Shown here one piece after another: positions 19,345 to 26,618 of a DNA stretch of 64,000 nucleotides. The DNA is from Parasphingorhabdus flavimaris. GTDB taxonomy: Bacteria; Pseudomonadota; Alphaproteobacteria; Sphingomonadales; Sphingomonadaceae. The DNA lies in assembly GCF_013371215.1 (NCBI RefSeq), contig NZ_JABWMH010000003.1, positions 248,001 through 312,000 of the forward strand, read 5' to 3'. Position 1 is the stretch's first letter. Every line of letters begins with the position of its first letter. The notes under the pieces are model-generated. The model made no database searches. It was not told the DNA's origin and was given only the letters and a program-made list of their open reading frames with translations. A program made the translations under genes and the position numbers.

Positions 19345-19773
19345 CTACTGGTCCCACGCAGACTGGAACCTGACATTGCCGCCAATCAGATCGGCGACGG
19401 TAAACCCGTCGAGATGCCGCATGAACGCCTCGACGCTGTCGGCCAGAATATGCCGCAAGCCGCAAACAGGGGTTATGACGCAGCCATTACTGGCTTTGTC
19501 GAAACATTCGACAAAATTTCCGGTATCTTCGAAGCGGCGGACGACCTTGCCGACATTGATCGCGTCGGCGGGTTGGTTCAGCAACAATCCGCCGCTGCGA
19601 CCGCGGACGCTGTCGACAAATCCTTCCGCGACCAATCGCTGGGCGACCTTCATCATGTGGTTCTTCGAGATGCCATATTGTCGGGCAATTTCGGTGATCG
19701 AGTGATGGCCGTCATTCGCGGCCAGATACATCAAGGTGCGCAGCGCATAATCGGTCTGGACGGACAATCTCAT
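19345..19773 (-). CDS. NsrR-like Rrf2-family nitric-oxide-sensing repressor
   Basis: A 142-residue Rrf2 protein. The winged helix covers MRLSVQTDYALRTLMYLAAN and ARQYGISKNHMMKVAQRL. Three cysteines near residues 89-103 (ECFDKASNGC, then VITPVCGL) have a C-x7-C-x5-C arrangement like the Fe-S cluster ligands of NsrR, and the tail SVEAFMRHLDGFTVADLI matches NsrR style. NsrR represses NO-detoxification genes until NO destroys its cluster. It is divergent from a globin fusion gene with an NsrR-like operator between them, which supports the assignment. Confidence 0.88.
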   Translation of the reverse strand: MRLSVQTDYALRTLMYLAANDGHHSITEIARQYGISKNHMMKVAQRLVAEGFVDSVRGRSGGLLLNQPADAINVGKVVRRFEDTGNFVECFDKASNGCVITPVCGLRHILADSVEAFMRHLDGFTVADLIGGNVRFQSAWDQ

Positions 19774-19775
19774 TA

Positions 19776-19786
19776 AAGATGTATAT
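19776..19786. promoter_or_regulatory. NsrR-like half site next to the repressor start
   Basis: AAGATGTATAT matches 9 of 11 positions of the NsrR half-site consensus AAGATGCATTT as I remember it. The mirrored half is poor. It lies 3 bp upstream of the repressor start codon, so it could serve autoregulation. Low confidence. Confidence 0.3.
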
Positions 19787-19818
19787 CATATATTGCTATT
19801 AACGGCCAAGCGGTATAA

Positions 19819-19841
19819 ACAATGCATCTCAAATGCACCTT
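19819..19841. promoter_or_regulatory. NsrR-type operator in front of the globin fusion gene
   Basis: Left half ACAATGCATCT and right half AAATGCACCTT are separated by one base. Against the 11-1-11 NsrR consensus (AAGATGCATTT and its complement) they match 8 of 11 and 10 of 11 positions. The site is 15 bp upstream of the ATG at 19857 and in the gap between the NsrR-like gene and its divergent neighbour. The consensus is from E. coli and relatives; its use here is inferred. Confidence 0.55.
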
Positions 19842-19856
19842 ATACGAGTCGAGATC

Positions 19857-20588
19857 ATGACCGAAGTCAGCTATGCCGAACGCGCGAGAGCGAAGAAAAT
19901 GGCTCAGGCCAATGCAATCGGTATCGATGATGCCCTGATATCCAATCTGGTCGAGGCCTTTTACAGCGCCATTCGCAGCGATGAACTGCTCGGGCCGATC
20001 TTCCTGGCCCATGTAACCGACTGGACGCCTCATCTGGCGCGGATGAAGGATTTCTGGGCATCGGTAACGCTCGAATCAGGCCGTTTTCGCGGCAATCCGA
20101 TGCTCAAGCATATCGCCATAACTGGCCTCGACAATGAACATTTCGATCGCTGGCTGGTGCTTTGGAACCAGACTGTCGATGCGGTCGTGCCCAATGATGC
20201 CGCCGCGCAGGTGTTTCGCGAGGCCGCGAGCCGGATCGCCGACAGCTTGCTCACCGGTATCAAGGTCCAGCGCGACGGTCTGAGGGCAGTCTCCAAAAAG
20301 CCTGCCGCTCCCTACGCCTCCTCGCCGATATTCGATCAGGACAATTTGCCGGATGCCTTGCGCAGCCACCACAGCACCAAGGACGGGACATGGGGACTGT
20401 TGCGGATGCTCGAGGGCGAGGTGGAGCTTGTCTTTGTCGATCCACCGTCCAGTCGAACCGTAACCGTCGATAATCCCGCACCGATCCCGCCGCAGGCGCT
20501 GCATTTTGTGAAGCCTGATGGCCCGATGAAAATGCAGGTGGAATTTTATCACAACCATCCGCTCGGCGGGGATCAAGCAGATAATTAG
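19857..20588 (+). CDS. Group III truncated haemoglobin fused to a DUF1971 (YeaR-like) domain
   Basis: A 243-residue fusion. Residues 20-135 are a group III truncated globin: LVEAFYSAIRSDELLGPIF, then DWTPHLARMKDFWASV and SGRFRGNPMLKHIAI with His85 as the probable proximal haem ligand. Residues 153-233 are a DUF1971 beta-barrel (YASSPIFDQDNLPDALRSHH, TKDGTWGLLRMLEGE, GPMKMQVEFY), like E. coli YeaR, a nitrate/NO-induced protein. The start at 19857 is preferred because an upstream in-frame ATG (19833) lies inside the putative operator. Probable role: NO or oxygen chemistry under NsrR control; the reaction is unknown. Confidence 0.87.
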   Translation: MTEVSYAERARAKKMAQANAIGIDDALISNLVEAFYSAIRSDELLGPIFLAHVTDWTPHLARMKDFWASVTLESGRFRGNPMLKHIAITGLDNEHFDRWLVLWNQTVDAVVPNDAAAQVFREAASRIADSLLTGIKVQRDGLRAVSKKPAAPYASSPIFDQDNLPDALRSHHSTKDGTWGLLRMLEGEVELVFVDPPSSRTVTVDNPAPIPPQALHFVKPDGPMKMQVEFYHNHPLGGDQADN

Positions 20589-21124
20589 TCGAGCAGCTCG
20601 ACTATGTTTGTTGCGGATATTGTGGAAAATAGTTCGCCGCCACTTTGAGCTCCGCAGAGACTTTCCAATGTCGCCCCGAAGGCCTGTTCAAAATCAGAAC
20701 TCATGCAATATAATGGTGCCCCCTACGGGAGGAGCCTAAACGTCTAAAAAACCTATGTTTCCGGCTATTTTCTGATCACGCTAAACGCCTATTTTGTACC
20801 GCGCTGTACCTACGCTGGAAAGCTGTATTCAAGCAATTGTGAATTGTTAGCATGTCATTTCTCAGGCAATCTTGAACTTGTTGTAAGATAATCTGGCCTG
20901 TAAATTGCTAAGCAATTAGGCCCGCATCTGCTAAAACTTGCAGACGTGTAGGTGCAAAACTTGGGATTCAAATCTCTCAACCGCATGTTGAGCTATTCTC
21001 ACAGTCGAAGGACAACAAGGTTTTTGATTCGGAAAAATATGAATCAGTTGGACATGATCCCCAGACAACGCGCCGCTGATTATCATCACACCTATCCGGC
21101 TCCATATTTACCGGACTTCCCTGC
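20589..21124. other. Non-coding boundary region before the amyloid operon
   Basis: About 535 bp without a credible gene. It contains the tRNA-Glu 3'-end copy at 20709-20730 and a 15-bp palindrome at 20903-20917 (AATTGCT, A, AGCAATT). A weak TCCGG/CCGGA inverted repeat at about 21092-21114 could end the minus-strand operon. Confidence 0.5.
20709..20730. repeat. Copy of the tRNA-Glu 3' end (putative attachment-site remnant)
   Basis: These 22 bases match 31732-31753, the 3' end of tRNA-Glu plus 5 bases beyond it, at 21 of 22 positions and in the same orientation. Integration into a tRNA 3' end leaves exactly such a direct repeat at the far end of the inserted element. No integrase gene lies between the two copies, so if this was an integrated element it has lost its recombinase. 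Confidence 0.55.
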
Positions 21125-22522
21125 CTAGAAGCGATACGGTATCCGCACGCTTATCGCCATGTCTGGGCTGTCATCGGTCAGACCCACTCCAACATTGGCG
21201 ACCAACGCGACGTTTTCCGCAAGCGAAAAAGTTGCGCCTAGATTGACCAGAGCGACGTTCGCCTGGCTGCCGACAACAACCCGCGCATCCTGGTCGTCGG
21301 GAGTCAGCCGGGTACGTTCGACGATACGCTGGGTGTAGGACATTGAGATGCTCGATTTATCATTGAGCGCGAACGCAAGGCCGCCTCCGAACTGATAAGC
21401 GTCGCCCAACTTGACATTGCCGGGCTGATTGCCTGGTATCTCGTCTATATCGTCGAACGCACGCGCGAAATTGTGGAAATAAGTCAGGCTTCCGAAGACG
21501 ATCATTGGATCAAGGGTTTTAAGCACTGACACGCCTGCCGATGCGCCGTAGACACCGGTGCCGTAGGAAAGCCGTCCCGGGATCGATAGATTGCCTTCAC
21601 TTCCCTCCACTTCGACAAATTCGATCCCAAAGGGGTGACGCCCAGTGGGGAATTTGACCCGCGTATTAAGCACCACATCAGGCGCGGTCGTGCTTTCCGG
21701 TAGTAGCCTATAGCTGAGCCCGAGACTGGCATCGCCAATGCCGGTTCCGCGAACGGTGCGCTCGACAAGGCCCGCGGCGGATCCGCCGGCCCCGCCCGAC
21801 TGATAGTTTGATATACGTGACAGGACGGGCAAGCTGGCATCGACAAACAACCGATCACTCAGTCCAAGATCGATCGACGGTTCGAGCGTGAAAATATCGG
21901 CATTGATCTGGTCGATGCTGATAGAACCAAGGAAGATAGCATCGAGCGCGAGAAAACCATCGAGGTTGATCCGGGCGTTGCTGAAATGGGTATATGACAA
22001 CCCCAGTTCGACACCGAAGCTGCGTCCGAATGTACCTTGCTGTTGCTTGGTAACATTCTCCTGCGCGGCAGTCGGCGCGGGCGCTTTGCGATCAGCCGGC
22101 TCTGTTGTTCCCGGAGGTTGATCCTGAAACACCTCCAATGCGGTGAAACGGGTCGGAGCCGGTAAATGAGGAAACAAGGGATCAGATGGCCTGGCTCTGG
22201 CTTCGGAAACGGCATATGTTCCGCGCATGATAGCGGCCTCATCAAGCAAGATCGTTTCCGTATCGATATCAAGCAAAACCGAACTCGTAGCGATACCCTC
22301 GAGCCGCAAGAGCCGCGCTTCGAGCGCCTCGACGCGTTTCCCGGCCTCCGCTTCGCGCGCCTTCAGGTCAGCCACCTGACTCCGCAGCGAAGCTATTTCT
22401 GAAGCCGCTGCTACATCGGGTGCTGCGACATCCTGTGCTGATGCGGCTGCAGGCCCGCCAACAGCTAACCCAGCCGCGGCGATTCCGATGATCGAAACGT
22501 GTGATGAGAAATATTTGTGCAT
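21125..22522 (-). CDS. FapF-like outer-membrane amyloid secretion channel
   Basis: A 465-residue protein. Signal peptide at 1-29 (ends AAASAQ). Residues 42-76 form a heptad-rich coiled coil (EIASLRSQVADLKAREAEAG then KRVEALEARLLRLEG), followed by a linker to about 160 and then a beta-barrel of alternating strands ending in the outer-membrane signature VRIPYRF with C-terminal Phe. FapF of Pseudomonas has this same coiled coil, plug helix and barrel order and exports the Fap amyloid subunits. It is the last gene of a seven-gene minus-strand operon. GGAG lies 10 bp before the ATG. By sequence alone it could be another Phenol_MetA_deg-type porin; context makes FapF likely. Confidence 0.78.
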   Translation of the reverse strand: MHKYFSSHVSIIGIAAAGLAVGGPAAASAQDVAAPDVAAASEIASLRSQVADLKAREAEAGKRVEALEARLLRLEGIATSSVLLDIDTETILLDEAAIMRGTYAVSEARARPSDPLFPHLPAPTRFTALEVFQDQPPGTTEPADRKAPAPTAAQENVTKQQQGTFGRSFGVELGLSYTHFSNARINLDGFLALDAIFLGSISIDQINADIFTLEPSIDLGLSDRLFVDASLPVLSRISNYQSGGAGGSAAGLVERTVRGTGIGDASLGLSYRLLPESTTAPDVVLNTRVKFPTGRHPFGIEFVEVEGSEGNLSIPGRLSYGTGVYGASAGVSVLKTLDPMIVFGSLTYFHNFARAFDDIDEIPGNQPGNVKLGDAYQFGGGLAFALNDKSSISMSYTQRIVERTRLTPDDQDARVVVGSQANVALVNLGATFSLAENVALVANVGVGLTDDSPDMAISVRIPYRF

Positions 22523-22565
22523 TTTACATGCTCCAGTTCTTGGCGCCGGACAGCGCTAGCCATGA

Positions 22566-23159
22566 TCAGGGATTGAGGAGGGTCCACAATGTGGCGGGAT
22601 CAGGCACGCCGGTGGCCGTCAGGGAACTTTGTCGCTGGAACGCCATCAGCGCATCACGCATTTCGGTAGAAAACTTGCCATCCTCATCGCCCTTGTAGAG
22701 ACCACGGGTTTTCAACGCGGCTTGTGACCTGCGAAGAATGGCTTCGTAAACAAAGGCCTGGTGGTTCGCGTCACCTACTTCAACCAGGGGCGAAAATTGC
22801 GCAATGCGGACTGGCCGCAGGCCGGTAACCATTCGTTGCACCACGCTCACCAGCGTGTCTTCTTTATGGTCTGCGCAGTGGGATTTCAGAATGATGTCGA
22901 AGGCTGCGGCATTGTGCCACGGGGTCAAGTCGAATGTGTTTGGCTCATATCGATTGGCTGCGCTGAGATAGCCTTCCACGAAGCCGATCATTCGCTGATA
23001 TTCAGCAGAAGACTTGTCTTCGCGCGCTGCAGTGAAGGCTGTACAATCCAGCCTGCCGGCTCCTTCGACTGCGAACGCATTGTCGGTCGGCTCCGCAGCT
23101 TGGGCAATCGTCCCCACTGCCGCCGCAGCAAATGATGCCAAGATCCACTTTTTCATCAT
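22566..23159 (-). CDS. Secreted Rap1a/HdeA-like domain plus peptidoglycan-binding protein in the amyloid operon
   Basis: A 197-residue exported protein. Signal peptide MMKKWILASFAAAAVGTIAQA. Residues about 33-115 form a helical domain with two cysteines (LDCTAFTAAR ... HCADH) and the pattern VEGYLSAANRYEPNTFDLTPW, as in Rap1a/HdeA-like periplasmic proteins. Residues about 140-195 (AALKTRGLYKGDEDGKFSTE, LMAFQRQSSLTATGVPD) are a peptidoglycan-binding repeat. GGGGA precedes the ATG at 23159. It lies between the FapE- and FapF-like genes and has no counterpart in the classical six-gene fap operon. It may hold the secretion channel or fibre base at the cell wall (inference). Confidence 0.75.
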   Translation of the reverse strand: MMKKWILASFAAAAVGTIAQAAEPTDNAFAVEGAGRLDCTAFTAAREDKSSAEYQRMIGFVEGYLSAANRYEPNTFDLTPWHNAAAFDIILKSHCADHKEDTLVSVVQRMVTGLRPVRIAQFSPLVEVGDANHQAFVYEAILRRSQAALKTRGLYKGDEDGKFSTEMRDALMAFQRQSSLTATGVPDPATLWTLLNP

Positions 23160-23209
23160 ATTTTCCCCAGAGGGCCTGTTGGCCAAATTAGATTAAAAAC
23201 GCGTCCGGA

Positions 23210-24040
23210 TCAATAACGATGACCTTTCATCGCACTGAGCGCATTATCGATTTTGACCCCTTTCTGCTGGCCAAAGTTGTCCGCCGCCAGAATGATCGAC
23301 GCCGAGTTTAGGATCGAATTGCCGTCGGTGTTGAGCATGGTCTGCTGCAGCATTTGGCCGACATTGCCGCCCAATGACTGAAGCGAACTGTCGAGCCCTT
23401 CACCGCCGGTCATGACAATGCCGATCTGGTTGTTTTCCATCAGGAACTGCAATTGGTCTCCATCGGCGAAACCGAGGCTGGTAGTTCCGTCGGCTGCTTG
23501 CAAGCCGGACATCGATAGTGACGGCATCGCCGATGCCGGCACTATCGCAATCCCCAAATTGTTGCGCGAGAAATTGTTGGCACCGGCAATCACATTGGCC
23601 TGCGCCGCGCCTTGATGCGTGTCGATCCCGCCAACCGAAAGAACATTTGCGGTCGTCAAATAGGGAACATAGCCGGAATGGGTGTCAGTAACATCCATCG
23701 TCGGATCGCCGTCGCGCTGCCAACCGATCATCAGGGCCGGAGCGGGCTGACCGTCATTGCCAATATTCAGAAAATCCACACTGAAGACGAGGCGCGCGTT
23801 GGTCGTAATGCCCTGCACATCCTGCCAACTGGTGAGCAGGGTAATGCCAAAGAAAGAGACATTATCCTGGCGCACGAATTTGCCCCGCATGTCTGCCAGC
23901 TCAGAATCGGGCAAAGCTTCGCCCATTGCCGCCAATCGCGACAAACTGTTTTGTGCTGCGGTCGGGCTTGCGGCTGAAAGGCAGGCTGCACCGACTAGGC
24001 CCAGCGCCAGTGAAGATCGAGATATGTTTGATGTGCGCAT
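23210..24040 (-). CDS. FapE-like secreted protein
   Basis: A 276-residue protein with a signal peptide (about 1-29, ending TAAQ). After it comes LPDSELADMRGKF (residues 43-55), then a beta-rich region starting VSFFGITLLTSWQDVQG. The C-terminal part is rich in Asn, Gln, Gly and Ser (GGNVGQMLQQTMLNTDGNSI). I do not recognise it by sequence alone; the FapE label rests on its position directly after the FapD-like peptidase (12-bp gap) and on being an exported, Asn/Gln-rich protein. FapE in Pseudomonas is a minor extracellular fibre component needed for assembly. Confidence 0.6.
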   Translation of the reverse strand: MRTSNISRSSLALGLVGAACLSAASPTAAQNSLSRLAAMGEALPDSELADMRGKFVRQDNVSFFGITLLTSWQDVQGITTNARLVFSVDFLNIGNDGQPAPALMIGWQRDGDPTMDVTDTHSGYVPYLTTANVLSVGGIDTHQGAAQANVIAGANNFSRNNLGIAIVPASAMPSLSMSGLQAADGTTSLGFADGDQLQFLMENNQIGIVMTGGEGLDSSLQSLGGNVGQMLQQTMLNTDGNSILNSASIILAADNFGQQKGVKIDNALSAMKGHRY

Positions 24041-24052
24041 TGTAACTCTCCA

Positions 24053-24796
24053 TCAAAATGAGAAACTGAAAGCTGCGTTGTTGCCGAACTCGGCAGTTTC
24101 GGCAGCGGGAAGGGATGCGTGAAGGTCTAGCAGGCGCTTGGCCGAAAGCGGTGAAGGCGGGTCGATCAAATCATTTTCGGGATCATATCCTTCACCCGCG
24201 ACCACAAACGCGACATCATTCCAGGATTTTTCAAATTCCTTGCGGCTCATCATACGGTTGCCCAATGCCGGATCGCCAACGGCCACCCGATCAGCAAACG
24301 CCTTGCGGATGACGACGAAATGCTTGTATCCCTTGATGTCCAGCAGCGCGATTGATGGCAGGTCAAGCTGCGTGAGCTTGTCATAATCTAGCCGGTAACC
24401 TTCGGCTTCCATCCCGATCAAGCGCGCATAATTCTTCATGTCGAGCAGCGAAAACCCCTTGTCCCTCACGATGTCGGGATCGGCGACCTTGAGCATGTTC
24501 ACCAGAACCTGCTGCTCGGTAGTGGTCCGTCCGAAGGCTTCATTGAAAATTGTTGCCATTACGGCCGCGCCACAACTGAAATCAGTCTGTTGGCGGACGA
24601 GACCGATAAATTTGCGGTCTTTCCAACTGGTGAGCGTTACCTGTGTGGTCCGGGCGCCTTCCGACGTCTGTCCCAGCCATAGCGGCGGATTTTGGGCCGG
24701 TGCTGTCATGCATCCGGACAAGCCAATCGCGAGCACTGGAGCTATCGCCCAGAGGGCGCTCGATGCCTGGTGAAGATTTGCCGGGTAACGGAACAT
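24053..24796 (-). CDS. FapD-like C39-family cysteine peptidase, lipoprotein
   Basis: A 247-residue protein. The N-terminus carries a lipoprotein signal with lipobox LSGC (Cys29). The C39 peptidase core has the oxyanion Gln and catalytic Cys75 in RQQTDFSCGAAVMATIF, His159 in DIKGYKHFVVI and Asp175 in VGDPALGNR. In Pseudomonas, FapD is a periplasmic C39 peptidase needed for amyloid export. Position after the major-subunit gene and before the FapE-like gene matches fapD exactly. All three catalytic residues are present, so it should be active. A strong hairpin lies in the 148-bp gap before it. Confidence 0.85.
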   Translation of the reverse strand: MFRYPANLHQASSALWAIAPVLAIGLSGCMTAPAQNPPLWLGQTSEGARTTQVTLTSWKDRKFIGLVRQQTDFSCGAAVMATIFNEAFGRTTTEQQVLVNMLKVADPDIVRDKGFSLLDMKNYARLIGMEAEGYRLDYDKLTQLDLPSIALLDIKGYKHFVVIRKAFADRVAVGDPALGNRMMSRKEFEKSWNDVAFVVAGEGYDPENDLIDPPSPLSAKRLLDLHASLPAAETAEFGNNAAFSFSF

Positions 24797-24853
24797 AGCA
24801 GATAGCTCTTTACTCGTTGGTTAAAGGAAATGGCCGGAAAACTGGTCGATGAA

Positions 24854-24887
24854 GGGAGGGCATTGCCAGTTTGGCAATTGCCCTCCC
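24854..24887. terminator. Strong intercistronic hairpin after the fapC-like gene
   Basis: A 15-bp stem (GGGAGGGCA plus TTGCCA paired with TGGCAA plus TGCCCTCCC, one bulged T, 3-nt loop) lies between the major-subunit gene and the peptidase gene. It has no long T-run. It may act as a partial terminator or a 3' RNA-stabilising element, keeping subunit transcripts more abundant than the downstream export genes. Confidence 0.6.
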
Positions 24888-24944
24888 CCCAGCGGGCGGT
24901 GGGATCTTCTGGGGTCAGCACAACCGCCCGAACGGACTGCTGGA

Positions 24945-24990
24945 TCAGCTAGGATCGCTTGGATCACCTGGATCGCTTGGCGCTCCACCT
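24945..24990 (-). repeat. Short tandem repeat coding the DPG/DPS tail
   Basis: The 3' end of the FapC-like gene holds near-identical 9-base units (GGATCGCTT, GGATCACCT, GGATCGCTT on the plus strand), encoding Asp-Pro-Ser/Gly triplets. Such units can expand or contract by slippage. Confidence 0.5.
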
Positions 24991-25976
24991 TGCGATGCAG
25001 CAATAGTCAGCGAATTCAGCTGCTGATTGCCAGCACCTGCAGCAAAGTTGACGCCGATATTACCGGATGCACCGTTAAGCGTCAGTCCGCTAACCAAGTT
25101 TATGCTGTCCTGCTGTTCCACGAACGAAAGCGTCGAAGCCTGAATCAGACCCGAATTCGCTTCAGCAAGCGTGGTGTCGTTGGCGACCGCCAACGTCATT
25201 AGGTTTGCCTGCTGGTTCAGACTACCCGCAGCTGCATTGACGCCAATGTTACCCGACCCTGTAACGGTCCCGCCCATGACGGTATTACGGTCACGGAAGT
25301 TGTTGAACGCACCGCCTTCTTCAGGATCATCCTCATCGAGAATGGTGCCAGGGGTCGCAAATTGGGCTACACCCAGTTGTGATTGCAGCGACGTGGTCGA
25401 GGCTTCTGCCCAACCGCCTGCGGCCTCCGGATCAGAATTGCTGGATACCGCAATCGATGCAGCATTCATCTGGTCGTTGAAGTAGCCGGCAGCCAGATTG
25501 ACGCCAATGTTGCCCGAACCTGACACGCTGAACGTATCAACAGTGTTGATGATCGGGGAAAAGAAGCCGGCGCGGATCTGGCTTTCGGCGACTCCATTGG
25601 GGCCGGCGGGACCGTTGAAACCTGGCTCACTCCATCCGGGTCCGAAGACCGGGTCGACATAGCCATTTTCACCGTTCAGCTCGTTTTCCTCGCGATAATT
25701 CACGTTAACACCTTGCTGCAATTGCTTGGCGTCGGTCACGGCTACTGCCGAGCTGTCAACGTCGACGATACCGAGCACCAATGCGCCGCCGATCAACCCA
25801 ACATGTTTTTTGTAGGTAACGTCTGTGGTGAGGCTGGTGTCGATATTGTTGGCATAGCGAAGATCTACTTCGACCGAGCTTTCTCCATCGGCTCCGCCGT
25901 TGTGATTGCCATTCGCCAATACCGGTGTGGCAATGAATGCCAATCCGGCTGCTGAGGCCATTAGAATATTTCGCAT
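24945..25976 (-). CDS. FapC-like major amyloid subunit with three GNIGVN repeats
   Basis: A 343-residue exported protein. Signal peptide 1-21 (ends PVLA). Three repeats at about residues 153-178, 240-265 and 312-336 share the pattern GSGNIGVNxAAGxxNxQxN followed by an alternating hydrophobic strand; they are separated by acidic, Asp/Glu/Pro/Gly-rich linkers of different length. This Gly-Asn-x-Gly-x-Asn-x-Ala-x-Gly-x-x-Asn-x-Gln-x-Asn pattern is that of Fap fibre subunits. The C-terminus is a GDPSDPGDPS-type tail rather than the CxxC end of Pseudomonas FapC. AAGGAG precedes the ATG. Predicted role: main extracellular amyloid fibre. Confidence 0.83.
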   Translation of the reverse strand: MRNILMASAAGLAFIATPVLANGNHNGGADGESSVEVDLRYANNIDTSLTTDVTYKKHVGLIGGALVLGIVDVDSSAVAVTDAKQLQQGVNVNYREENELNGENGYVDPVFGPGWSEPGFNGPAGPNGVAESQIRAGFFSPIINTVDTFSVSGSGNIGVNLAAGYFNDQMNAASIAVSSNSDPEAAGGWAEASTTSLQSQLGVAQFATPGTILDEDDPEEGGAFNNFRDRNTVMGGTVTGSGNIGVNAAAGSLNQQANLMTLAVANDTTLAEANSGLIQASTLSFVEQQDSINLVSGLTLNGASGNIGVNFAAGAGNQQLNSLTIAASQGGAPSDPGDPSDPS

Positions 25977-26003
25977 CTTACTTCTCCTTGAGTTTGAGTT
26001 GCT

Positions 26004-26618
26004 TCATGGTGATCCGTCGCTCGCGATTGAGAGAGCGAAGGTGTTGGCGGAGGAATTGCCTTCGCCGCCGATGAGGTTTACCTGAATCAGGCCGTTGCCG
26101 TTGCCAAAGGCCGTATCACCGATAGCGATGCGGTCATTGGATGGCAGGGCTCCTTCCGGGCTGCCCCCTTTCGGTTCGATGGGCGCCCGGGTCTGTTCCA
26201 GTAGCTGGTCAGACATGGCACCGTTATTTCCAATCGCCAGCGCAGCCAGATTCGCCATCTGGTTCTGTGATCCGGCGGTTATGTTGATGCTGGTGAGGCC
26301 ATTGGTGCCAGCGAAGGCGCCATCCTCTATGGTAATGCTGGTGATGTGGTCGGTCGGAGCGGGGCCGATCAGCCGCTGAATAGCGGTCTCGGTCACAAGT
26401 GCGATGTCGCCGATAGCGATAGCCGCGTCCCCCAATTGCTGATTGTTGTCGCCCGACGCGATGTTGACCGCGATGCGGCCGCTGCTGGCAGCGGCAGTAT
26501 TTGCGGGCACCACTATTTCATCGGTGGATTGAGGCGCATCCTGGGCTGCCAATGCTGCAACCGGAGCAAGAGTGAATGCGGCAAATGCAGCGCTGCGAAT
26601 GATGAGCTTCGATGTCAC
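26004..26618 (-). CDS. FapB-like minor amyloid subunit (nucleator) with three repeats
   Basis: A 204-residue exported protein. The start is a GTG at 26618 that overlaps the stop of the upstream gene (GTGA), giving a proper signal peptide TSKLIIRSAAFAAFTLAPVA ending ALAAQ. Three imperfect repeats at residues 47-71, 107-131 and 176-200 (SGRIAVNIASGDNNQQLGDA, NGLTSINITAGSQNQMANLA, NGLIQVNLIGGEGNSSANTF) share the strand-Asn-x-x-x-Gly-x-x-Asn-x-x-x-Asn pattern of the FapC-like protein. In Pseudomonas, FapB is the shorter, FapC-related nucleator encoded just before FapC, as here. A longer upstream frame exists but lacks a signal peptide and overlaps the preceding gene entirely. Confidence 0.78.
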   Translation of the reverse strand: MTSKLIIRSAAFAAFTLAPVAALAAQDAPQSTDEIVVPANTAAASSGRIAVNIASGDNNQQLGDAAIAIGDIALVTETAIQRLIGPAPTDHITSITIEDGAFAGTNGLTSINITAGSQNQMANLAALAIGNNGAMSDQLLEQTRAPIEPKGGSPEGALPSNDRIAIGDTAFGNGNGLIQVNLIGGEGNSSANTFALSIASDGSP

